Shown here piece after piece: positions 5,654 to 11,564 of a stretch of 11,564 nucleotides of DNA; within the stretch, counting starts at the first letter, position 1, and each line of letters begins with the position of its first letter. The DNA is taken from positions 10,074 through 21,637 of the forward strand of contig FR880193.1 of NCBI GenBank assembly GCA_000435195.1, in the 5' to 3' direction. Both the position numbers and the translations under genes were made by a program. Below the pieces are notes generated by a model. The model did not search any database. It worked only from the letters and a program-made list of their open reading frames with translations, and had not been told where the DNA came from. Origin of the DNA: Clostridium sp. CAG:169 (lineage in GTDB: Bacteria > Bacillota > Clostridia > Oscillospirales > Ruminococcaceae).

Positions 5654-7544
5654 GGTGGGATGCCGCATCCTCTTCTGAGGCGGATTCCTCCTGCTCCTTT
5701 TCATAATACTGCGCCTGTGCCTGCCACAGACGGTTATATTTTCCGTCGACGTCGGCAATCAGGCTGTCGTGGTTGCCCTGCTGGACGATTTTGCCGCCGT
5801 CAAACACCAGAATCTCATCGCAGAATCGGCAGGAAGAAAGCCGATGGCTGATGTAGATGGTGGTCTTATCCTGCGCAATCTCGTTAAAGCGCGCATAGAT
5901 TTCCGCCTCGGCAATCGGGTCGAGTGCCGCTGTCGGTTCGTCCAGGATGATAAATGGAGAATCCTTGTACAAAGCGCGGGCAATCGCGACTTTCTGCGCC
6001 TCGCCGCCGGAAAGCTCGACTCCTGTTTCCGAAAAATCCCGATACAGCACCGTATCCAATCCGTTGGGCATCCGGTCCAGCCGCTCGCCAAAGCCGACCT
6101 TTCGCAGGACGGTTTCCACCTTTTCGCGGTCGTATCGGCAGCTGCCTGCTACGTTGTCACCCAACGGCTGTGAAATCAACTGAAAATCCTGAAAGACGAC
6201 CGAGAAGATGTGCATATAGTCGTCGTACCGGTACTTTCTGATGTCGATGCCGTTGAGCAAAATCTGTCCTTCCTGCGGGTCATACAGTCGGCAGAGCAGC
6301 TTGATGAAGGTCGTTTTGCCGGAACCGTTCTCTCCGACCACTGCCATGCGCTCTCCAATCCGAAAGCGCAGGCTGACGTTATGCAGCGCCCACTGCTCCG
6401 AGCCGGGGTAGCGGAAGGAAACATTGCGAAACTCCACCTCATATTTGCGGTCGGAGCGTTTTTCGGTGGTCAGGGAGCCCTGGTACATCGAATTGGGAAT
6501 ATCCAGCAGCTGATAGACCGGCTTTAAAAAGGCGGCGTTGCTCTTGACGGTTCCCCAGGTGCGGAACAGGTCGCCGATATTTTGGGAAAGAGCGGTGACA
6601 GCGCCTACATACTGGGTGATGGAGCCGACGCCAAAGGCTCCTCCCATCGCCTTTAAGCAGGTGAACAGGTAGATGAAACCGGTCAAAAACGCCGAGATGC
6701 CTTCACTGAGTCCTTCGGTCAGACCCATCTTTCCCCTGGACAGCTTTGCCGGCTCTCCTTTGGTGGTAAACATACCGGTCTCTTTCCAGTAATGCTCTGC
6801 TATCTTCTGCTGCTCATACATCCTGATGTCGATGGCGCGGGAACGGTCTGACCCCAAACCACTCCAGAAGTTGAAGATGCGGTTGCCATACTTGGAAATC
6901 TCCGCAAGCCCGCTCCACATTCCAACCACCTTTTCGCCTAGCTTGCCGGACAGAAAGCTGATGGCGCCGATGACAGCGACCAGCAGCAGAACAAACAGCG
7001 GGTTATTGAGCCACCGATACCCTGCCGACTGCTCGGGCACCGGCAGCATAAACAGGCTGACGCTTAAAAAGACGGCGCTGAGGATACCCAGCAGCGCGGT
7101 GGAAACCTCCTCCACCAGCGATGCCAGTTTTCTGATTCCCCAGCTTCCCCAGCGCTGGTTCTGCAAAACCTGTGAACGCAGGTCATAGGTGCTCTGCTTG
7201 TCGATGTCGGCAAAGTCCATCGAGAAAAACTTTTTGGCAAACAGCTGTTCCTGCTTGATGGCAAAGACTTCTTTCTCCACCTTCTTCCAGCGCAGCAGGC
7301 AGGCGCGCAGCAGCATCAGCGCGCAGCCGGCACCTACCGTCCAGGCGACCCATCCCCACAGCACCGATGGACGGCGCAGACTGGCAAGCTCATCGATCAG
7401 CCGTGCTGACAGATAGATGGTCACATAAGGGGAAACTGCCTCTACCAGCGAATACAGCAGGATGGAAGGAAACAGTTTCGGACAGAGCCGATGGACATCT
7501 GCAAAGGCTTTGCGGTGGATTTTGATTGCTTCTTTGTTGCTCAT
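5649..7544 (-). CDS. ABC exporter half-transporter, membrane plus ATPase domain (second gene of pair)
   Basis: A 631-residue fused membrane/ATPase half-transporter that would use ATP to export a substrate, probably as a heterodimer with the preceding gene product. The N-terminal half is the type 1 exporter membrane domain, with hydrophobic segments at about 25-48, 61-84, 145-166, 182-199, 281-300 and possibly 305-325. The ATPase domain spans about 368-612: Walker A GENGSGKT (404-411), Q-loop Q452, signature LSGGE (511-515), Walker B FIILDEP with catalytic E536 (531-537), and switch histidine H567. All key residues are present. There is no N-terminal C39 peptidase domain, so it is not a self-processing bacteriocin exporter. 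The C-terminal tail is acidic (EQEESASEEDAA). Its ATG shares one A with the stop codon of the upstream gene (TAATG), indicating translational coupling. The substrate cannot be read from the sequence. Confidence 0.93.
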   Translation of the reverse strand: MSNKEAIKIHRKAFADVHRLCPKLFPSILLYSLVEAVSPYVTIYLSARLIDELASLRRPSVLWGWVAWTVGAGCALMLLRACLLRWKKVEKEVFAIKQEQLFAKKFFSMDFADIDKQSTYDLRSQVLQNQRWGSWGIRKLASLVEEVSTALLGILSAVFLSVSLFMLPVPEQSAGYRWLNNPLFVLLLVAVIGAISFLSGKLGEKVVGMWSGLAEISKYGNRIFNFWSGLGSDRSRAIDIRMYEQQKIAEHYWKETGMFTTKGEPAKLSRGKMGLTEGLSEGISAFLTGFIYLFTCLKAMGGAFGVGSITQYVGAVTALSQNIGDLFRTWGTVKSNAAFLKPVYQLLDIPNSMYQGSLTTEKRSDRKYEVEFRNVSFRYPGSEQWALHNVSLRFRIGERMAVVGENGSGKTTFIKLLCRLYDPQEGQILLNGIDIRKYRYDDYMHIFSVVFQDFQLISQPLGDNVAGSCRYDREKVETVLRKVGFGERLDRMPNGLDTVLYRDFSETGVELSGGEAQKVAIARALYKDSPFIILDEPTAALDPIAEAEIYARFNEIAQDKTTIYISHRLSSCRFCDEILVFDGGKIVQQGNHDSLIADVDGKYNRLWQAQAQYYEKEQEESASEEDAASHR

Positions 7545-9349
7545 TAGAATTCCTTCCCTTCCTTGTAGTAGCGGCTTTGTATCTCAAAGAGTTTGGCGTA
7601 GCCGCCGCCCTGCTGCAAAAGCTGCTCGTGGGTGCCCTCCTCGCGGATGCCGCCGTTCTCCAAAAAGATGATGCGGTCGCAAAAGCGGGTCGAAGCCAGT
7701 CGGTGCGAAATGAACAGCGAAGTCTTTCCCTTGCTCATCTCGTCATATTTTAAGTAGATGTCATTTTCTGCAATCGGGTCGAGCGCCGCGGTCGGTTCGT
7801 CCAGCAGCAGGATACCGCCGTCCTTGTACAAAGCGCGCGCCAGCATCAGGCGCTGGGTCTGTCCGCCCGAAAACAGCACGCCGTCCTCATAGACCTCTCT
7901 GCCCACCTTGGTTTCGATTCCCTGCGGCAGCTGGGAAATCTTTTCGGTCAGCCCTGCCTGCTCGATGCACCGGTTGATTTTTTCCACATCGTAGCCCTGC
8001 GCCTGCTGGGAAATATTCTGCGCCACCGATGCGCTGAGCACCGAAAAATCCTGAAAGACTGCCGAAAACAGCCGGTAGTACTCCCTGCGGTCCAACTGGC
8101 GGATGTCCTGCCCATTGAGCAGCACCCTGCCCTCAGTCGGGTCCAGTAAGCCGCACAGCAGCTTGACTAATGTGGTCTTACCTGCTCCGTTGAGTCCCAC
8201 GATTGCCAGCTTTTCGCCTGCATGGACGGTCAGGTTCATATGGTCGATGGTATTTTTTGTTGCCTTGGGATAACAAAAGGACACATTCTCCAGCCGCAGC
8301 TCATAGCCCTGCGCCTTTGGAAGCTGCTTGCCGCCTGCAAAGCAGAACGGCTCCTCAATCTCCAGATATTCGCGAATGCTGGTCAAATCCAGCGCCTCCC
8401 GGCGCAGGGTCATGCTGTCGTTTAAAATGCCGGTAATCCAGTTGGCAAAGCCGCCGATTGCCGAAAAATAAAGCAAAAATTCGGAGGCGCTTAATCCCTG
8501 GTCCAGCGCCATATTCAAAAGATACCAGTAAGCCAGCCCGTTTCTGGCAACGCTGAGTGCAACGTCCACCAGATTGCCCAGCAGCTGTACCCGCTCCCGA
8601 CGCAGGATAAAGCCTTCATACAGCCGCATGGTGCTGTCGTAGATTTCCTCGAGCCAGCCGCCCAGCCCAAAGATGCGGATGTCCTTTGCCAGATTGATCG
8701 ACTCGGATTTTTTCTGGATGTAGCTGAGCTTGGCGGTATACTCCCGCTCCTCCTCGCGGTGCACAAAGTTCCAGCTGCTGGTGCGGCGGGCAACCAGATA
8801 GCTGACCAGAGTGGTCACCATCACCACTGCCATCATCACCGGCTCTACCCGGACTAGCAGCAGCAGATAGATAGCAAAGCCTGCTATATCCCCCAGCAGC
8901 AAGGTCATCGTTTCCCAGATGTGCTCGCTGGGTTCTGCGTTGCCTGACATCGCATGGGAAGCACCCTTATACATTTTGATTCGCTCCGGGTCCAGGGTGT
9001 TTGGGTAGGATGTGGTGTTGTTTTTGTATTCCACCTGATTGATCAAACCGGTTCTGACCTCCACCCGTCCATACAGGGTGTTGAGCGCCAGGTAGCTTTT
9101 CAGTCCCTTTGCCAGAAACAGCAGCACGGTAAACAGCAGGATGGTCCCAATCAACTCAGCAACCGGCGCTGCCTGCTCCACCTTCGACAGAATCTGCGGT
9201 GCCACAAACAGCTCGGTCAGATTGACCGCTACTGCCGCTGCCGCACACAGCACGCACAGGGTCAGCACACTTTTGCAGATTCTCCAGGCGTTGCCAATCA
9301 TCCATGCGATATTTTGGGTCATGGTATACTTTGATTTTCTTTTCATCAT
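7544..9349 (-). CDS. ABC exporter half-transporter, membrane plus ATPase domain (first gene of pair)
   Basis: A 601-residue fused half-transporter, the probable partner of the overlapping downstream gene. Hydrophobic segments lie at about 27-50, 65-80, 148-166, 169-186, 268-280 and 289-308 in the N-terminal membrane domain. The ATPase domain covers about 350-596: Walker A GLNGAGKT (385-392), Q-loop Q433, signature FSGGQ (493-497), Walker B ILLLDEP with E518 (513-519) and switch histidine H549. Both members of the pair keep consensus ATPase motifs, unlike many heterodimeric exporters in which one site is degenerate. GAGGTG (9354-9359 on this strand) lies 4 nt before the first ATG and 7 nt before the second (start at 9346), so the true start may be the second Met. 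It is separated from the kinase gene by 48 nt containing a terminator tail, so it may have its own promoter or depend on readthrough. Confidence 0.93.
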   Translation of the reverse strand: MMKRKSKYTMTQNIAWMIGNAWRICKSVLTLCVLCAAAAVAVNLTELFVAPQILSKVEQAAPVAELIGTILLFTVLLFLAKGLKSYLALNTLYGRVEVRTGLINQVEYKNNTTSYPNTLDPERIKMYKGASHAMSGNAEPSEHIWETMTLLLGDIAGFAIYLLLLVRVEPVMMAVVMVTTLVSYLVARRTSSWNFVHREEEREYTAKLSYIQKKSESINLAKDIRIFGLGGWLEEIYDSTMRLYEGFILRRERVQLLGNLVDVALSVARNGLAYWYLLNMALDQGLSASEFLLYFSAIGGFANWITGILNDSMTLRREALDLTSIREYLEIEEPFCFAGGKQLPKAQGYELRLENVSFCYPKATKNTIDHMNLTVHAGEKLAIVGLNGAGKTTLVKLLCGLLDPTEGRVLLNGQDIRQLDRREYYRLFSAVFQDFSVLSASVAQNISQQAQGYDVEKINRCIEQAGLTEKISQLPQGIETKVGREVYEDGVLFSGGQTQRLMLARALYKDGGILLLDEPTAALDPIAENDIYLKYDEMSKGKTSLFISHRLASTRFCDRIIFLENGGIREEGTHEQLLQQGGGYAKLFEIQSRYYKEGKEF

Positions 9350-9370
9350 CCTTCACCTCTTCATGCCTAC

Positions 9371-9376
9371 AGCATA
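9371..9376 (-). promoter_or_regulatory. Weak candidate -10 for the ABC pair
   Basis: On the - strand, TATGCT (9376 to 9371) is preceded by TGTGC, giving an extended -10 look. The bases 16-18 bp upstream (around AACACG) do not resemble a -35. A start near 9364 would leave a leader of only about 15 nt. Such a poor -35 would fit an activator-dependent promoter, but it may be chance. Confidence 0.3.
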
Positions 9377-9380
9377 GCAC

Positions 9381-9410
9381 AAAAAAAGGTCCCCGTGTTA
9401 TTTCGGGGAC
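9381..9410 (-). terminator. Rho-independent terminator after the kinase gene
   Basis: Read on the - strand, GTCCCCG (9410-9404) pairs with CGGGGAC (9395-9389) around an 8-nt loop, followed by C and seven T (9387-9381). The kinase stop codon (9398-9400) lies in the loop. The stem is short (7 bp) but GC-rich with a long T tract, so partial readthrough into the ABC genes is possible. Confidence 0.75.
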
Positions 9411-10111
9411 GAATTGTCTGATTTTGGGGACGAATTGCAGCTGCCTTCCGGCTGCTGCGGCAGCAAAATCTCGGTGGTAAAGGCGCCATCCTCCGAATTG
9501 CGGTCCACATATCCATCCAGGCGGCGGATGATCCGGTCCATCTGCATCAGACCCAGACCGTGACCCTTGCCCTTGCTGGTAGCAAAGCGTCCGGCTGTCT
9601 TTTTCAGCTTTTTGCCCGCAGTAAAATTGGTGAAGGAGATATACAGCTGCTCCCCCTTCATCTCCATATAGACGCGGATCAGCCGTTCCGGTTCCGGCAG
9701 CTGTAGGCTGGCTTCGATGGCATTGTCAAACAGGTTGCCCAAAATGCAGCACAAATCCAGTTCCGGCAGCCGCAGCTTGACCGGGATGTGCGCATCGGCA
9801 ACCACCTGCACCTGCTTGGAGCGTGCCAGCGAGATTTTGGAATTGAGGATAGCATCGGTCATCGGGTTGCCGGTTTTGATCACCATATCCAAGGTGGTCA
9901 AATCGTCATCCAGTTCATCCAGATACCGCCTGAGCGCCTCCAAATCTCCCTTTGCCGCATACGCCTTCATCGTCTGGATATGGTTGCGGTAGTCGTGCCG
10001 CCACCCGCGCATCTGCCGGTACATATTTTCCACCTCTGCATAGTGGGTCTGGACCAACTCGCTTTGATATTCGTCAATCTGGCGGTTTAGCCGCTTCCAG
10101 CCAAATTCCAT
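9398..10111 (-). CDS. Soluble GHKL sensor histidine kinase lacking a sensor domain
   Basis: A 237-residue kinase of the AgrC/VirS-like GHKL class, partner of the LytTR regulator encoded just upstream. It would autophosphorylate on histidine and pass the phosphate to the regulator. H-box WRHDYRNH (37-44, phosphoacceptor H39), N-box NLFDNAIEA (126-134) and G-box GKGHGLGL (181-188) are all intact. Residues 1-36 form a helical, coiled-coil-like lead-in. There is no membrane segment or input domain, although most relatives carry five to seven helices; upstream sequence is already the regulator gene, so this is not a start-choice error. AGGAGG (10122-10127) overlaps the regulator stop codon and is 10 nt from the ATG, a sign of coupled translation. 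The tail after the ATPase domain (CNSSPKSDNSSPK, 225-237) is encoded by a 21-bp repeat that may serve as DNA signal rather than protein. Confidence 0.9.
   Translation of the reverse strand: MEFGWKRLNRQIDEYQSELVQTHYAEVENMYRQMRGWRHDYRNHIQTMKAYAAKGDLEALRRYLDELDDDLTTLDMVIKTGNPMTDAILNSKISLARSKQVQVVADAHIPVKLRLPELDLCCILGNLFDNAIEASLQLPEPERLIRVYMEMKGEQLYISFTNFTAGKKLKKTAGRFATSKGKGHGLGLMQMDRIIRRLDGYVDRNSEDGAFTTEILLPQQPEGSCNSSPKSDNSSPK
9405..9437 (-). promoter_or_regulatory. Direct repeat with 21-bp period, candidate LytTR operator
   Basis: On the - strand CAATTCGTCCCC occurs exactly twice, at 9437-9426 and 9416-9405, a 21-bp spacing, or two helical turns. The proximal 9-mer ACAATTCGT matches 8 of 9 positions of the AgrA/LytTR-type consensus (T/A)(A/C)(C/A)GTTN(A/G)(T/G); the distal GCAATTCGT matches 7. 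It lies at the 3' end of the kinase gene, directly upstream of the ABC pair, and next to a LytTR regulator gene. Its role as operator is inference. Confidence 0.45.
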
Positions 10112-10125
10112 CCTGCTTCCCCCTC

Positions 10126-10821
10126 CTATTTCATGTGGATGATGGCGCGGTTGAGCTTGTCATAGGCGCCGCGCGGCAGCGGGATGCTTCTGCCGTCGGT
10201 CAGATAGATGTCGCTTCGGGTCACCCGGCTGATGTCGTTCAAATTGACCACCGCCGAACGTCCCACCCGGAAAAAACGTTCGTCCAGCTGCTCCATCAGC
10301 TCGCTCAGGCTTTTTTTCACCGTGTAGTCCTGTCTTGCGTGGACGGTGACATAGTTGCGCTGCACCTCCAAAGCGCTCACCTGGTACAGCGGCACACGCA
10401 CCATCTCCTCGGCTGTTTCCAGCGTCAGTACCTTGGTGTTTTTGTGCAGCCGCTCCACTGCGCGGTCGAGCACTGCAAACAGCTTTTCCTCCTTCACCGG
10501 CTTCATCAGGTAGTGCAGCGCTGCCACCTCATACCCTTCGGTGATGTAGTCGGAATAGCCGGTGATAAAAACAATCTGCATCAGCTCGTTGGTGCGGCGC
10601 ACCTGCTTTGCCAGACTGACGCCGTCCATCTCTCCCATCTCAATATCCAACAGCAGCAGGTCAAAATCCGGCTGTGGACAGGAGAATAAAAACTGCTCTG
10701 CGCTGCAAAATTCGGTCATCTCCACCTGATTTCCCCGCTGCTGCGCCCAACGTGCGGTCAGCTGCCTCACATACTCTCTGTCCTCCTGCCTGTCGTCACA
10801 GATTGCAATTCTGTAGTCCAT
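10126..10821 (-). CDS. LytTR-family response regulator (AgrA/LytR-like)
   Basis: A 231-residue cytoplasmic transcription regulator. The receiver domain covers about 1-122, with acidic pocket D9/D10, phosphoacceptor D59 in LLLLDIEM (55-62), T87 and K107 (MKP). The LytTR DNA-binding domain covers about 135-231 (VRVPLYQVSALEVQRNYVTV, 141-160; FFRVGRSAVVNLNDI, 183-197). This family binds pairs of about 9-bp direct repeats spaced two helical turns apart. An in-frame ATG at 10839 exists, but AGAGGGG (10834-10828) is 6 nt before the ATG at 10821, and the predicted transcript start near 10849 would leave almost no leader for the earlier one; 10821 is chosen. The kinase gene follows after 14 nt. Regulator first, kinase second, then ABC exporters, suggests it controls the exporters. 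Confidence 0.94.
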   Translation of the reverse strand: MDYRIAICDDRQEDREYVRQLTARWAQQRGNQVEMTEFCSAEQFLFSCPQPDFDLLLLDIEMGEMDGVSLAKQVRRTNELMQIVFITGYSDYITEGYEVAALHYLMKPVKEEKLFAVLDRAVERLHKNTKVLTLETAEEMVRVPLYQVSALEVQRNYVTVHARQDYTVKKSLSELMEQLDERFFRVGRSAVVNLNDISRVTRSDIYLTDGRSIPLPRGAYDKLNRAIIHMK

Positions 10822-10855
10822 CTTTTTCCCCTCTTCCATCCCGTTTTACCTGTTT

Positions 10856-10883
10856 ATTATAGCAAATTTGAGCAAAAAAACAA
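10856..10883 (-). promoter_or_regulatory. Promoter for the response regulator-kinase operon
   Basis: On the - strand TATAAT (10861-10856) is preceded by TGC, a perfect extended -10. TTGTTT (10883-10878) lies 16 bp upstream as -35 and overlaps the end of the preceding terminator. The start would be near 10849, giving a leader of about 28 nt. Confidence 0.75.
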
Positions 10884-10912
10884 AGCACCCTCCTAAATAG
10901 GAGAGCGCTTTG
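10874..10912 (-). terminator. Rho-independent terminator after the right-edge gene
   Basis: On the - strand CAAAGCGCTCTCCT (10912-10899) pairs over 14 bp (two G-T wobbles) with AGGAGGGTGCTTTG (10894-10881) around an ATTT loop, followed by seven T (10880-10874). It starts 9 nt after the stop codon of the partial gene at the right edge. Confidence 0.92.
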
Positions 10913-10921
10913 CATCGTTTT

Positions 10922-11564
10922 TTAATCAAGGTACAGCTCTATTCGGGTCTTCTGGGTGTCTTTGCTGACGGTAGTCGTCAAAAGATAGTTGACCTGCTCG
11001 CCGTTTTCATAGCCGCTGATGATATTGACCTGCTCCGGCTGAATCTCCACTCCGTTGACCTGAGGCAGAAATTCCCCTGCCTCCACCTGCTCCCGGGTGT
11101 ACCAGATGCTGGTGACCATCGTAAAGCTGCCTGCGGCCGACTGGTAGGAATCAAACAGCTCGCCCTGGTGGGTGACCTGCTGTACCTGCTGTGGAGCGCT
11201 CAGGTCCTGCGCATCATAGACCGTCATGGTGACTGTTTGTGTCTCCTGCGGGCAAAGCACCGCAAAGCTGGTTTCCGATGCCAAAATCATTGCATTCTTT
11301 TCCAGCTGCAAAGCGGATACCTGTTTGCCGCTTTTGTCACTGAGCACCGCTTCTCCGGTCGTTGGCTGATAGGTCAGGCTGCCGTTTTTCAGCGAAAGGA
11401 CTTGCGGTTGGCTGTCCAGCGCATTTTCCATCACGCTTTTGATGGAAAATGGTTGAGCCTCCTCTTCTGCCGCCTCTGCCGCTTCTGCGACCGGCTCCTC
11501 CGACTCGGTCAGGGATGCCGATTCTTCCTGCGCATCGGCTGCCATCGAGATGGAGTTGAGTATC
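10922..11564 (-). CDS. Partial exported or membrane-anchored protein, possibly beta-propeller-like
   Basis: The frame is open to the right edge of the window, so the 5' end of this gene is missing; a Met codon exists at 11545 but has no ribosome binding site in view, and the upstream codons (ILNSIS) continue the same frame. The visible C-terminal part (about 213 residues) starts with an acidic, Ala/Glu-rich linker of the kind found outside the membrane (EEPVAEAAEAAEEEAQ). A beta-rich region follows: VLSLKNGSLTYQPTTGEAVLS, MTVYDAQDLSAPQQVQQVTHQG, and SIWYTREQVEAGEFLPQVNGVE. The MTVYDAQDLSAP and LPQVNG phrases recall blade repeats of the clostridial Beta_propel family (PF09826), but only a portion would be present and this is a weak call. 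It is a separate transcription unit from the response regulator, ended by its own terminator. Function not recognised. Confidence 0.55.
   Translation of the reverse strand, partial: ILNSISMAADAQEESASLTESEEPVAEAAEAAEEEAQPFSIKSVMENALDSQPQVLSLKNGSLTYQPTTGEAVLSDKSGKQVSALQLEKNAMILASETSFAVLCPQETQTVTMTVYDAQDLSAPQQVQQVTHQGELFDSYQSAAGSFTMVTSIWYTREQVEAGEFLPQVNGVEIQPEQVNIISGYENGEQVNYLLTTTVSKDTQKTRIELYLD

Noticed and set aside
9952..10689. 245-codon + strand frame across the kinase/regulator junction
   Set aside because: It overlaps two genes with intact catalytic motifs on the other strand, and its translation has no recognisable domain.
10126..10839. Response regulator start at the upstream ATG (10839)
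   Set aside because: The extra six codons contain the ribosome binding site for the ATG at 10821, and the predicted transcript start leaves only about 10 nt before 10839.

Overview
The window looks like chromosomal DNA of a Gram-positive anaerobe of class Clostridia, probably Oscillospiraceae/Ruminococcaceae. This is inferred from strong AGGAGG-type ribosome binding sites, U-tailed terminators, a DUF1385-prmC housekeeping pair, an ECF sigma factor with an RsgI-like/PepSY anti-sigma partner, and a LytTR/GHKL two-component pair beside paired ABC exporters. Coding DNA is fairly GC-rich and the intergenic DNA is AT-rich. No insertion sequence, tRNA, rRNA or CRISPR array was seen.

Layout. The left half reads on the + strand: a DUF1385 membrane protein (105-1049), prmC (1094-1936) and a HAD phosphatase (1962-2609), apparently one transcription unit ending at a perfect terminator (2624-2658). 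A 397-bp gap follows, holding three copies of an ~80-bp tandem repeat. Then come a secreted protein with two PepSY domains (3007-3762), a leader with a good promoter and a strong terminator-like hairpin, an ECF sigma factor (3930-4523) and its likely anti-sigma factor (4528-5589). The anti-sigma factor has one membrane helix, a SEAL/RsgI-like domain with the Asn-Pro site, and two PepSY domains. A bidirectional terminator (5599-5653) separates the two halves.

The right half reads on the - strand. From right to left it holds an incomplete exported or membrane-anchored protein (to the window edge), a terminator, a LytTR response regulator (10126-10821), a soluble GHKL histidine kinase (9398-10111), a terminator, and two half-size ABC exporters whose genes overlap by 1 nt (7544-9349, then 5649-7544).

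How the parts may work together. Two separate signalling modules meet tail to tail. Module A is an envelope-signal sensor: cleavage of the SEAL/PepSY anti-sigma factor would release the ECF sigma factor, and the secreted PepSY protein is a plausible partner or target because its last domain is close to the anti-sigma C-terminus (33 of 53 residues identical by hand alignment). Module B is a two-component system probably controlling the ABC pair. A 12-bp direct repeat with exact 21-bp spacing sits at the end of the kinase gene, just before the transporter genes, and resembles a LytTR-type operator. The strongest leads are that candidate operator, the conditional terminator before the sigma gene, and the PepSY/SEAL/sigma module.
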